From positions 1 through 64,000 of the forward strand of contig NZ_JBBPEV010000006.1 in NCBI RefSeq assembly GCF_038069945.1: DNA of 64,000 nt, in the 5' to 3' direction. The notes below the pieces were generated by a model. That model was given only the letters and a program-made list of their open reading frames with translations. It was not told where the DNA came from and did no database searches. Source of the DNA: Aquabacterium sp. A3 (lineage in GTDB: Bacteria; Pseudomonadota; Gammaproteobacteria; Burkholderiales; Burkholderiaceae_C). Below are positions 9,603 to 20,832 of the stretch, one piece after another (position 1 is the stretch's first letter; the number at the start of each line of letters is the position of its first letter). A program made the translations under genes and the position numbers.

Positions 9603-9742
9603 GGGGCGATTCTACGGGCGAGGGGCATCACCCACGGCGGCCACCTGAATCTGCGAAGAAATGCACAGTCTGGCGCGGTCTATTCCGCCCGCCATCCCTC
9701 ACCACGACATGAAAAGATCGATGGCATGAACAGGAACCTCGC

Positions 9743-11080
9743 ATGGGTGAACTCGACATCGACCTTGAATCCGGTGTGATTGGCAAGTACCGGATCCTCA
9801 AAAAGCTGGGCGAAGGCGCCACCAGCGAGGTCTTCCTGTGCCAGGACGATTTCCACAATCGCCAGGTGGCGATCAAGCGGGTGCGGGCCTCTGCCCTGGT
9901 GGACGCGGTGGACGGGCCGGTGTACGCGCGTTTTTTCGCAGCCGAAGCGGCGCTGGTGGGCCGCCTGCAACACCCCAACGTGGTTCAGATCTACGACGCG
10001 GTGCCCGACCCCGTGGCGCCGTATGTGGTGATGGAGTACGTGCCCGGCACCACCTTGCGCACCTACTGTCGCGCCGACCAGCTGCTGCCGCTGGAGTTGA
10101 TCGTCGAGCTGGGCTTCAAGTGCGCTATGGCCCTGGGCTACGTGTACCGCCAGGGCCTGATCCACCGCGACGTCAAGCCGGCCAACATCCTGGCCATGAC
10201 CCACGGCGCCGGCGAGGTGACCGACGTGAAGCTGACGGACTTCGGATCGGTGCTGAATATGACGGCCGAGTCGACCCAGGTGCATCAGGTGGGCTCGCTG
10301 GCCTACATGGCACCAGAACAGCTGGATGGGCAGGTGCTGGACTGCCGGGCCGACATCTATTCGCTGGGGGCGGTGCTGTACCACCTGGTGGCTGGCAAAC
10401 CTCCGTTCGACGCGAACTCTCAGGCGGTGCTCATGAACCAGATTTACAACCAGCCGCCGGCGCCCTTGTCAGGCATGCGCGCTGGCGTGAACAGCGCGGT
10501 GGACGAGGTCATCCAGAAGGCCCTGGCCAAGAAACCTGATGACCGCTACCCCAATTGGGATGCCTTTGCACAGGCCTTATCGGGCTTGATCTCCGAGCAC
10601 AAGGTGCCACGCGGGCACCTGCAAGGCGTGCTGGACTCGGAGCGCTTCAACCTGCTGCGCTCTCTGGACTTCTTCTGCAGCTTTGGCGATGTGGAACTCT
10701 GGGAGGTGGTGCACCGCGCCAAGTGGCAACGCTTTTCGTTCGGCCACGCCCTGTACCGGCGCGGCGAGGAGGGCCGCACCTTCCACATCATTGCGCAGGG
10801 CAGCGTGGAGGTCTACCGCAACAGCAAGCGGGTGGCCCTGCTGGGCGCAGGCACCTCGGTGGGCGAAATGGCCTACCTGGCCCCCAGCCCCGAGCTGCGT
10901 CGCCACAGCACCGACGTGGTCGTGACCGAACCTGCCACGACCATCTCGTTCACACCCGAAGCCATGCAGCAACTCAGCCCGGCGTGCCGGCACCTGTTTG
11001 ACGAAGCCTTCATCCGGGTGCTGGTGCGACGCCTGCACGCCGCGCACGAGGCCCTGGCCCACCCCCGACGGATCATGTAA
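9743..11080 (+). CDS. serine/threonine protein kinase with C-terminal cyclic-nucleotide-binding-like domain
   Basis: A Hanks-type kinase (residues ~15–275) with an intact active site: Gly loop LGEGATSEV, Lys45 in VAIK, HRDVKPAN (141–148), DFG (166–168) and APE (190–192). From about residue 305 to 430 follows a cNMP-binding/CRP-like beta roll with YRRGEEG, GSVEVYRNSKRVALLG and a phosphate-cassette-like VGEMAYL…RRHST. There is no transmembrane segment, so it should be a soluble kinase. AGGAA precedes the ATG. It converges with a LysR gene and overlaps its 3' end by 8 bases. Both substrate and ligand are unknown. Confidence 0.88.
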   Translation: MGELDIDLESGVIGKYRILKKLGEGATSEVFLCQDDFHNRQVAIKRVRASALVDAVDGPVYARFFAAEAALVGRLQHPNVVQIYDAVPDPVAPYVVMEYVPGTTLRTYCRADQLLPLELIVELGFKCAMALGYVYRQGLIHRDVKPANILAMTHGAGEVTDVKLTDFGSVLNMTAESTQVHQVGSLAYMAPEQLDGQVLDCRADIYSLGAVLYHLVAGKPPFDANSQAVLMNQIYNQPPAPLSGMRAGVNSAVDEVIQKALAKKPDDRYPNWDAFAQALSGLISEHKVPRGHLQGVLDSERFNLLRSLDFFCSFGDVELWEVVHRAKWQRFSFGHALYRRGEEGRTFHIIAQGSVEVYRNSKRVALLGAGTSVGEMAYLAPSPELRRHSTDVVVTEPATTISFTPEAMQQLSPACRHLFDEAFIRVLVRRLHAAHEALAHPRRIM

Positions 11081-11984
11081 GCCCCTGCCAGTAGGCGGGG
11101 CTGGCGTAGTGATCCTTGAGAAAGTCGATCCACAAGCGCAGCCGCAAGGGCTGGTGCTTGCGCTGCGCGAACACCGCGTAGATGCCATTGGGGGGCGCCG
11201 CAAACTCTTCCAGCACACTGACCAGCCGGCCCGCTCGCACGTCAGACGCCACCTCCCACCACGAGCGCCAGGCCAAGCCCAGGCCCGCCTGGCACCAGGC
11301 GTGCAGCACCTGCCCGTCCGAGCAGTCCAGCCGCGCGCTCGGACGCACGTGCACCACCTGCCCATCCACCGAGAAGGCCCACCCCCGGGTCTGGCTGGCT
11401 TCGGAACTGAGTGTCAGGCAGGCGTGACGAGCCACATCGCTCGGGTGCAAGGGATGGCCCCGCTCTGCCAGGTAGGCCGGGCTGGCCACGCACAGGCGGC
11501 GATTCTCGGCCAGGCGAACGCTGACCAGGCTGGAATCTGGCAGATCGCCCACACGCACGGCGCAGTCGAACCCCTCGTTGACCAGGTCCACCAGGTGGTC
11601 AGACAGGTTGAGCGACAAGGAGACCTCGGGGTGCTCCCCCACGAACCGAGGCACCAGAGGGGCCACGTGGCGGCGACCGAACCCCCCCGGGGCCGTGATG
11701 CGCAGGTGCCCGCTGGCCTTGATGCCGCCGGCGCTGACGCTGGCTTCGGCGCTGGACAAATCGGCCAGGATGCGCTGAGCGTCCTCCAGGAACGCGCTGC
11801 CTTCATGGGTGAGGCTGATGCGGCGCGTGGTGCGCACCAGCAACTTCACGCCCAGCCGCTCTTCCAGGCCATCGATGCGGCGCCCGATGACCGCCGGCGC
11901 CACCCCCTCGGCCGCCGCGGCCGCCGTCAGGCTGCCCTTGAGGGCCACCGCGACAAAGGATTCAAGTTGCTTGAGACGGTCCAT
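11073..11984 (-). CDS. LysR family transcriptional regulator (divergent from malate synthase)
   Basis: 303 residues. An N-terminal winged helix-turn-helix (residues 1–60, MDRLKQLESFVAVALKGSLT) is followed by a LysR substrate-binding domain (~90–295). The ATG at 11984 is preferred because the conserved LysR N-terminus begins there; an open frame continues upstream to 12086 without homology. It is divergent from glcB, and a perfect 7-bp palindrome with LysR T-N11-A geometry lies between them, so control of glcB (and of itself) is likely. The inducer is unknown. Confidence 0.9.
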   Translation of the reverse strand: MDRLKQLESFVAVALKGSLTAAAAAEGVAPAVIGRRIDGLEERLGVKLLVRTTRRISLTHEGSAFLEDAQRILADLSSAEASVSAGGIKASGHLRITAPGGFGRRHVAPLVPRFVGEHPEVSLSLNLSDHLVDLVNEGFDCAVRVGDLPDSSLVSVRLAENRRLCVASPAYLAERGHPLHPSDVARHACLTLSSEASQTRGWAFSVDGQVVHVRPSARLDCSDGQVLHAWCQAGLGLAWRSWWEVASDVRAGRLVSVLEEFAAPPNGIYAVFAQRKHQPLRLRLWIDFLKDHYASPAYWQGLT

Positions 11985-12080
11985 GGGCAGCCGTGCTGAG
12001 GTGGGGGATTGATCTTGCGCAGCCCGGCGCCGGGGCACAAGCTGGGGCTGCCCCGAGGGACCGGCCAGTTCCGAGGCGCA

Positions 12081-12103
12081 ATTCATGCAAAAAAGTCATG
12101 AAT
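12081..12103. promoter_or_regulatory. probable LysR-type operator upstream of malate synthase
   Basis: The inverted repeat ATTCATG (12081–12087) and CATGAAT (12097–12103) is perfect over 7 bp with a 9-bp spacer, and contains a T-N11-A pair (12086/12098). A third half-site-like AATGAAT follows at 12105–12111. Its place between the divergent LysR and glcB genes fits LysR-type regulation. Confidence 0.6.
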
Positions 12104-12215
12104 CAATGAATTTTTGAGCCAGTAATGTCTTGATAAGTATCGAATAAACTGGCGGGCCGCCTGGGTTCGCCCTGGGCCACGGAATTTTTCTTTGCTCCAT
12201 TCGACGAGGTTCATG

Positions 12216-14408
12216 ATGACCGCACGCACCCAAATTCACGGCCTGCAAGTGGCCACCGAGCTGTACCGTTTCGTTGAAGATAAGGTGCTGCCCGGCACCG
12301 GCATCGACAGCGCCAAGTTCTGGGCCGGCTTTGACGCCATCGTCAACGACCTGGCGCCCAAGAACGCCGCCCTGCTGGCCGAGCGTGACCGCATCCAGAC
12401 CGAGATGGACGCCTGGCACGCCGCCAACCCCGGCCCGATCTCTGACATGGCCGCCTACAAGGCCCACCTGGAAAAGATCGGCTACCTGGTGCCCGTGCCC
12501 GGTGATGTGAAGGCCACCACCGCCAACGTGGACGCCGAGCTGGCCCTGCAAGCCGGCCCGCAGTTGGTCGTGCCCATCCTGAACGCGCGCTACGCCCTGA
12601 ACGCCGCCAACGCCCGCTGGGGCAGCCTGTACGACGCGCTGTACGGCACCGACGCCATCCCTGAGACCGATGGCGCCGACAAGGGCAAGGGCTACAACCC
12701 GGTGCGTGGCGCCAAGGTGATCGCCTGGGCCCGCAACTTCCTGGACCAGGCCGCCCCGCTGGAAGGCGCTTCGCACAAGGAAGCCACCGGCTACAGCATC
12801 GCCGGCGGCAAGTTGGTCGTGGCGCTGAACGGTGGCAAGAGCACCGGCCTGCAAAACCCCGAGCAACTGGTCGGCTTCCAGGGTGACGCCGCCGCACCGT
12901 CGAGCGTGCTGTTGGTCAACAACGGCATGCACGTCGACATCCAGATCAACCGCTCCACCCCGATCGGCCAGACCGACCCGGCTGGTGTGTCGGACCTGGT
13001 GCTGGAATCGGCCGTGTCCACCATCCTGGACCTGGAAGACTCGGTGGCCGCCGTGGACGCCGAAGACAAGGTGCTGGGCTACAGCAACTGGCTGGGCATC
13101 CAGCTGGGCACGCTGACCGAAGAAGTGGCCAAGGGCGGCAAGACCTTCACCCGCAAGCTCAATGGCGACCGCGTGTACACCGGCCCCAACGGCGGTGAAG
13201 TCAAGCTGCATGGCCGCTCGCTCATGTTCGTGCGCAACGTGGGTCACTTGATGACCAACCCCGCCATCCTGTGGGGTGCGGAAGGCAAAGAGATCCCCGA
13301 AGGCATCATGGACGCGGTCATCACCACGACCATCGCCCTGCACGACCTGCAAGGCCGCGGCCAGCTCGATGGCAAGGCCATCCGCAACTCGCGCACCGGC
13401 TCGGTCTACATCGTGAAGCCCAAGATGCATGGCCCCGCCGAAGTGGCGTTTGCTGCCGAACTGTTCAGCCGTGTCGAGCAGCTGCTGGGCCTGGCCGACA
13501 GCACCGTCAAGCTGGGCATCATGGACGAAGAGCGCCGCACCTCGGTGAACCTCAAGGCCTGTATTGCTGCCGCTTCGAGCCGCGTGGCCTTCATCAACAC
13601 CGGCTTCCTGGACCGCACCGGCGACGAGATGCACACCGCCATGCTGGCCGGCCCGATGATGCGCAAGGGCGACATCAAGAACAGCGCCTGGATCGCCGCC
13701 TACGAGCGCCGCAACGTGCTGATCGGCCTGCAAATGGGCCTGCGCGGCCGCGCCCAGATCGGCAAGGGCATGTGGGCCATGCCCGACCTGATGGCCGGCA
13801 TGCTCGAGCAGAAGATCGCCCACCCCAAGGCCGGTGCCAACACCGCCTGGACGCCCTCGCCCACCGCCGCCACGCTGCACGCCACCCACTACCACCAGGT
13901 CAATGTGGCCGCCATCCAGCAAGACATCGAGAAGACCGGCGAAGACCCCCAATCGCTGCTCGACAAGCTGCTGACCATCCCCGTGGTGGCCCAGGCCAAC
14001 TGGTCGGATGCCGACAAGCAGCAAGAGCTGGACAACAACGTGCAAGGCATCCTGGGTTATGTGGTGCGCTGGATCGACCAGGGCGTGGGCTGCTCGAAGG
14101 TGCCCGACATCCACAACGTGGGCCTGATGGAAGACCGCGCCACGCTGCGCATCTCCAGCCAGCACGTGGCCAACTGGCTGCACCATGGCGTGATCACCGA
14201 AGCGCAAGTGCGTGACAGCTTCAACCGCATGGCTGCGGTGGTGGATGGCCAAAACGCCGGCGACGCTGCTTACGAAAGCTTGGTGGCCAACCCCAACGGC
14301 GCTGCCTTCCAGGCCGCGCTGGACCTGGTCTTCAAGGGCAAGGAACAGCCGAGCGGTTACACCGAGCCGCTGCTGCATGCATGGCGGCTGAAGAAGAAGG
14401 CGCAGTGA
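12216..14408 (+). CDS. glcB: malate synthase G
   Basis: Condenses glyoxylate with acetyl-CoA to malate (glyoxylate shunt and glycolate use), in the cytoplasm. 730 residues, the usual size of the monomeric G isoform (A isoforms are about 530). Conserved segments include [38 protein letters not shown] and [15 protein letters not shown]. The second of two adjacent ATGs (12216) is chosen because GAGG lies 6 bases upstream; the first (12213) is too close. It is transcribed divergently from a LysR regulator and followed by a strong terminator. Confidence 0.96.
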   Translation: MTARTQIHGLQVATELYRFVEDKVLPGTGIDSAKFWAGFDAIVNDLAPKNAALLAERDRIQTEMDAWHAANPGPISDMAAYKAHLEKIGYLVPVPGDVKATTANVDAELALQAGPQLVVPILNARYALNAANARWGSLYDALYGTDAIPETDGADKGKGYNPVRGAKVIAWARNFLDQAAPLEGASHKEATGYSIAGGKLVVALNGGKSTGLQNPEQLVGFQGDAAAPSSVLLVNNGMHVDIQINRSTPIGQTDPAGVSDLVLESAVSTILDLEDSVAAVDAEDKVLGYSNWLGIQLGTLTEEVAKGGKTFTRKLNGDRVYTGPNGGEVKLHGRSLMFVRNVGHLMTNPAILWGAEGKEIPEGIMDAVITTTIALHDLQGRGQLDGKAIRNSRTGSVYIVKPKMHGPAEVAFAAELFSRVEQLLGLADSTVKLGIMDEERRTSVNLKACIAAASSRVAFINTGFLDRTGDEMHTAMLAGPMMRKGDIKNSAWIAAYERRNVLIGLQMGLRGRAQIGKGMWAMPDLMAGMLEQKIAHPKAGANTAWTPSPTAATLHATHYHQVNVAAIQQDIEKTGEDPQSLLDKLLTIPVVAQANWSDADKQQELDNNVQGILGYVVRWIDQGVGCSKVPDIHNVGLMEDRATLRISSQHVANWLHHGVITEAQVRDSFNRMAAVVDGQNAGDAAYESLVANPNGAAFQAALDLVFKGKEQPSGYTEPLLHAWRLKKKAQ

Positions 14409-14437
14409 ACGGCCAACCAGGCCGCTCCGGTCTGATC

Positions 14438-14465
14438 AAGAAGCCCCGCCCTGGCGGGGCTTCTT
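14438..14465 (+). terminator. intrinsic terminator after malate synthase gene
   Basis: A perfect 13-base inverted repeat, AAGAAGCCCCGCC / GGCGGGGCTTCTT, separated by CT, lies 30 bases after the glcB stop. The T run is short and interrupted (TTCTTC). Confidence 0.8.
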
Positions 14466-14740
14466 CATGAGGGCAACGGGGGCAGCAAGTCGCGCAGTGG
14501 GCCGATTACCACACCAAGTAGAAAGACGCATGCATCTTTGCAATTTGATTCGTATCATCCACCCTAGATGGTTGTGCTTGCGCAAAGCACAGGGAGGAAC
14601 CACACAAGAGGTCGCACCGCGACCGACATCTGCGCGGCCATGAGGTGGCCGCGCGTTCAAGTTGTGACGTCATCTCTGAACAGGTTCATTTGTGCAGCGC
14701 GGTACTGGCCGTCTGCTCACTTTCAACCTCAGAGATTTTC
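14466..14740. other. intergenic region upstream of the lipoprotein gene
   Basis: No supported gene. It contains an 8-bp perfect hairpin GCGCGGCC/GGCCGCGC (632–639 and 647–654 of the 14,000 block) about 90 bases ahead of the lipoprotein start, and an AT-rich patch near 14540–14560 that could hold a promoter. No convincing -35/-10 pair could be assigned by eye. Open frames here overlap the terminator or lack homology. Confidence 0.5.
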
Positions 14741-15106
14741 ATGAAGACAATCACCACCTCGCTTCTGATCGTTGCTGCTGCCCTGACGAGCGGCTGTGCT
14801 TCGATCCTGAATGAAGACACCCAGGCCATCAACGTGTCGGCATCGAATGGCAAGTCCATCGCAGGCACCATCGATGGTGTTCCGTTCCAAGGTCCCGGCG
14901 TGGTCAATGTGAAACGCACCAAAGCCAGCAAGATCGTGAACGTGGACACCGCTGGGTGCACCAAAACCACCTCGCTGGAAAGCAATGTCGATCCGAAGTT
15001 CTTCGTGAACATCCTGTCGGGTGGCGCTTTTGGTTCGACCACCGACTATGCGACGGAGAAAATGTGGAAGTACTCCGAGAACGTCGTCATCACTTGCGCA
15101 CAGTGA
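14741..15106 (+). CDS. small outer-membrane-type lipoprotein of unknown function
   Basis: 121 residues. A lipoprotein signal peptide MKTITTSLLIVAAALTSGC carries a clear lipobox (L-T-S-G-C, Cys19), and Ala at +2 predicts outer-membrane sorting. The mature part is Ser/Thr/Val-rich, with two further cysteines (in VDTAGCTKT and VITCAQ) that could form a disulfide, and the motif ILSGGAFGSTTDYATEKMWKY typical of a family of uncharacterised proteobacterial lipoproteins. It begins with the ATG at the signal peptide; a longer frame to 14645 is unsupported. Its TGA stop overlaps the GTG start of the DUF4105 gene by 4 bases, which suggests coupled translation. Confidence 0.8.
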   Translation: MKTITTSLLIVAAALTSGCASILNEDTQAINVSASNGKSIAGTIDGVPFQGPGVVNVKRTKASKIVNVDTAGCTKTTSLESNVDPKFFVNILSGGAFGSTTDYATEKMWKYSENVVITCAQ

Positions 15107-16950
15107 TTGCCCGGTCTCAGTTCAAGGGCGGCCTCATGGCCGCCCTTTTTGCCGTCTGTGTTTTGCTGAGCATCGCACCAGCCAAAAGTACAGCGGCTGA
15201 AAGCAGTACACCATGGGTCCTGCAGCCACATGAACGAGCGCTGGCGCATGACCCGCATTGGGCGGCCTTGCTACACCACGACGGACGACAGCCAAACATT
15301 CAAGACCCGGCATTTCTTCTGAGTGGACAAGCGTTCACACTGGAGACTGAACTCCAGGCGACCCTGTCTCTGCTGTATCAGGGCGGACCTGATGCAGTAT
15401 GCAGATTCCCCGCACGCTACCTTTGGATTCGCGCCAAGACAGGCAGACCAGCCCTGCCCATCGAACAATGCGCCGAGTTGAGCGAGTTTGCGACCAAGGC
15501 CCCCATGGAAGACGTATCGCTCGTCTTTGCCTCTGAAGTACTGAGCATGCCTTCCAGCATGATGGGGCATCTGTTTTTGAAGGTGAGCGGCCGACACGCC
15601 GATGGACGCCCCCGAGAACACGCGGTTTCATTTTTCACCGAGCCGGTGTCATGGAATTTACCCAAGCTGTTCTACGACAGCTTGATTGGCGGCATGCAGG
15701 GCTACTTCTCCCTGACACCATTTCAGCAAGAAGCCGAGCTCTACATTGGCAAAGAAGGTCGCAATCTGTGGATCTACCCTCTGCGGCTCAATGCAGCCGA
15801 GCTCGGCCTGCTCCAGGCCCACATCATCGAGCTGAAGCACGTCAGATTCACCTATTTCTTTCAACGCTATAACTGCGCCACCTTGGTCAAACATCTGTTG
15901 GCCATCAACAGGCCCAGCGTCTTGTCAGATCCCGAATGGTGGACCAGTCCAAAGGATGTCGTGCGCTCAGCCGTCCGTCATGACCTTGTCGACAACCCCA
16001 CAGCGTTAACCGCTGCACGCTGGACACTGCGGATCATCCAAGAAGACCTGACGGCCACGGAAGTGGCGCATGTAGCGCAGCAAGTGGCCGCCGCCAAAGC
16101 GCCCGAAGCCAATGCACCGGCCACAGAGAAAGGCTTCCTTCAACTCAAGGCAGCCCAGGCCTTGAACCTGTACCTGTACGAAACAGATCAGCGCACTCGC
16201 ACAGTGTGGGCACCCTACGCAAGGGCGCTTCAGCAGACCGAAAAGACGACGTACCGTGACTGGACACTGGAGTCGAACCAACGTCGAGACCCTGTCAACG
16301 CGCCACCAGACACGCAGTGGTCAGTGGGGGTGATGCAGCGTCAAGGAGACGCACGAGTATTCGCGGAGATCCTGCCCGCCTCCCACAAGCTGGAAGACGA
16401 CAACAGCTTGTACTTTGCCGAAAGCTCGCTGGCATTGCTCAACGTGGCGATATCGACCTCCTTGGACAAGCGAGACATCAAACTGGAGCGCGCCACGATT
16501 TACGGCGTGGAGTCCCTGCTGCCGCGAGACGCCTTGACCGGAGGCTGGTCCGGGCGTTTCCGCATGGGGTGGGATCAACTGAGAGACAGCCAGCTACAAG
16601 AGCGTGGCGCATGGCTGGTGGAGGGAGGTTTGGGCGTCACGTCCCGGATGCACCCAGATGTAGACCTGTACGGCTTGGCGGTGGCTGGGGCCAGCACTGC
16701 AAGACGTGGGCACGTCTACGCGCGCCCGGAACTTGGCGTGATCGTCAGGCAGGTGTACGGCATGAAAACCATCGCACGCCTGGTCGTGAGCCACAACGAA
16801 CTGAAGACTGGTCGAACCTTCTTGAGCAGCGAACTGCTTCAGACCAAACGATTCACGGGCGGCGTGACCGTGATGTTGCATCTTCGACATGCTCAAGGGC
16901 ATGGACAACATCAGCGAGAGACCGGCGTCAGACTCAAGTATCAGTTCTGA
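15103..16950 (+). CDS. DUF4105 (Lnb N-terminal periplasmic domain) protein
   Basis: A secreted or envelope protein. A signal peptide (hydrophobic AALFAVCVLLSIAPA, cleavage near STAAE) is followed by a DUF4105 domain (~residues 110–320). That domain has the paired motifs SSMMGHLFLKVSG and FFQRYNCATLVKHLL, whose His and Cys are the likely catalytic pair of this permuted papain-like fold. The C-terminal half looks like beta-strand-rich membrane-barrel sequence ending in VRLKYQF (C-terminal Phe). Two starts are possible. The GTG at 15103 overlaps the lipoprotein stop (GTGA) and gives a basic n-region. The ATG at 15136 has AAGGG upstream but lies in the loop of a terminator hairpin and gives an uncharged n-region. 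I prefer 15103. Gram-positive Lnb acylates lipoproteins; transfer of that role here is inference. Confidence 0.8.
   Translation: MIARSQFKGGLMAALFAVCVLLSIAPAKSTAAESSTPWVLQPHERALAHDPHWAALLHHDGRQPNIQDPAFLLSGQAFTLETELQATLSLLYQGGPDAVCRFPARYLWIRAKTGRPALPIEQCAELSEFATKAPMEDVSLVFASEVLSMPSSMMGHLFLKVSGRHADGRPREHAVSFFTEPVSWNLPKLFYDSLIGGMQGYFSLTPFQQEAELYIGKEGRNLWIYPLRLNAAELGLLQAHIIELKHVRFTYFFQRYNCATLVKHLLAINRPSVLSDPEWWTSPKDVVRSAVRHDLVDNPTALTAARWTLRIIQEDLTATEVAHVAQQVAAAKAPEANAPATEKGFLQLKAAQALNLYLYETDQRTRTVWAPYARALQQTEKTTYRDWTLESNQRRDPVNAPPDTQWSVGVMQRQGDARVFAEILPASHKLEDDNSLYFAESSLALLNVAISTSLDKRDIKLERATIYGVESLLPRDALTGGWSGRFRMGWDQLRDSQLQERGAWLVEGGLGVTSRMHPDVDLYGLAVAGASTARRGHVYARPELGVIVRQVYGMKTIARLVVSHNELKTGRTFLSSELLQTKRFTGGVTVMLHLRHAQGHGQHQRETGVRLKYQF
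15124..15150 (+). terminator. intrinsic terminator inside the 5' coding part of the DUF4105 gene
   Basis: A perfect 10-bp stem AAGGGCGGCC (15124–15133) and GGCCGCCCTT (15138–15147), loop TCAT, followed by T5. It lies 18 bases after the lipoprotein stop, as a normal terminator would, yet falls within the reading frame of the next gene; the alternative start ATG (15136) straddles the loop. Confidence 0.75.
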
Positions 16951-17025
16951 GGGCTTGAGGGCTGATCTCCCGATCTGGGCAGGGGCCGTTTCGTTGTGCG
17001 AAGCAGCCCCTGTCTCCATGCTCGA

Positions 17026-17586
17026 TCAGAACTTGTACATCAACCCAACGTTGAGGGCACGCACATTGCCCGTCTCACCATCGAGCTTGACATCGGTGAA
17101 ATCCAGGTCAGCCGTCACTTTGACTTCGGGGGTCACGGCGTATGCGACACCCACCCCGAGGTAAACACGGGCGTTCGTGTCGGACTCAGAGACACTCAGC
17201 GAACCCAGAGACTCGGTCAGTTCAGCTTTCACCATGGCCAAGCCAATGCGGCCCACAGCACTGAACTTAGGCGTCATGTCCCCGTGCACTGCGACACCCA
17301 CGGTGAAGGCACTGGCGCTGAGCTTGCCCTGCACGGCGTCACCGGCGAAGGCATAGGAATACTTGGTCTCACCGAAGTTGACGTAACCGGCTTCAACCGC
17401 CACCCCAGGATTGATCTTGTAGCCGCCGTAGAGCTTCCAGACGGTGTCCGACGTGTCACATGACAGCGTCTCGGCACAATCAAAATCCAGTTTGCTGACA
17501 CCAAAGGCGCCGCCCACATAACCTTCGGCAGATGCGCTGGCAGCGATGACGGTTGCTGCTGCGGCAACCATGAACTTCTTGAACAT
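17026..17586 (-). CDS. outer-membrane beta-barrel protein, OmpA/OmpW-like small porin family (paralog 1)
   Basis: 186 residues. Signal peptide MFKKFMVAAAATVIAASASA, then alternating beta-strand sequence ending in GLMYKF, the aromatic C-terminus expected of a barrel assembled by BAM. The first loop contains DCAETLSCDTSDTVWKLYGG, whose two Cys are shared with the neighbouring paralog. AAGGG lies about 9 bases upstream of the ATG. The barrel fold is inferred from sequence pattern; ligand and role are unknown. It is on the same strand as, and 152 bases downstream of, paralog 2 (17739–18338). Confidence 0.8.
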   Translation of the reverse strand: MFKKFMVAAAATVIAASASAEGYVGGAFGVSKLDFDCAETLSCDTSDTVWKLYGGYKINPGVAVEAGYVNFGETKYSYAFAGDAVQGKLSASAFTVGVAVHGDMTPKFSAVGRIGLAMVKAELTESLGSLSVSESDTNARVYLGVGVAYAVTPEVKVTADLDFTDVKLDGETGNVRALNVGLMYKF

Positions 17587-17691
17587 GTGTTTCCCTTTAT
17601 GTAATGACGACCGTTCGTCGGGGCGCAGATTAACCACTGGCCACACAAAGAGAAACACTTGATTGAGGGTGGGATTGACCACATCAACCAT

Positions 17692-17721
17692 TTGGCCGAT
17701 GCATGTGTAGGCATCGGCCAA
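17692..17721. repeat. 11-bp perfect inverted repeat between the two barrel genes
   Basis: TTGGCCGATGC (17692–17702) and GCATCGGCCAA (17711–17721) with an 8-base loop. It follows the stop of the upstream paralog on the minus strand but has no U-tract, so it may be a rho-independent-like 3' stabilising hairpin or a protein-binding site rather than a true terminator. Confidence 0.55.
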
Positions 17722-17738
17722 CAAGGTTCATGGGGCGA

Positions 17739-20667
<2,929 letters not shown>

Positions 20668-20832
20668 CCAAATTTTTCATGCTGAAAAGCAAGGACGCTT
20701 GCTTACATCTTCGCCAATTTGGGGGCTAGACCGTGTGCAGAGGTTCACGATAACCTGCGGCTGCGTATACGTTTAATCCTTGGGGTGTCGGCGTCATGCC
20801 CCAAGTCTGCACATTCTCCACGCTGCTGCACC

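Noticed and set aside
7872..9779. A 635-codon open frame antisense to argS
   Set aside because: Composition and position show it is the complement of argS; it also crosses the divergent promoter region.
12096..14378. A 760-codon open frame antisense to malate synthase
   Set aside because: Mirror of glcB codons, no homology or ribosome-binding site; shadow frame.
14436..14660. Minus-strand 74-codon frame upstream of the lipoprotein gene
   Set aside because: It runs through the glcB terminator and has no ribosome-binding site or homology.
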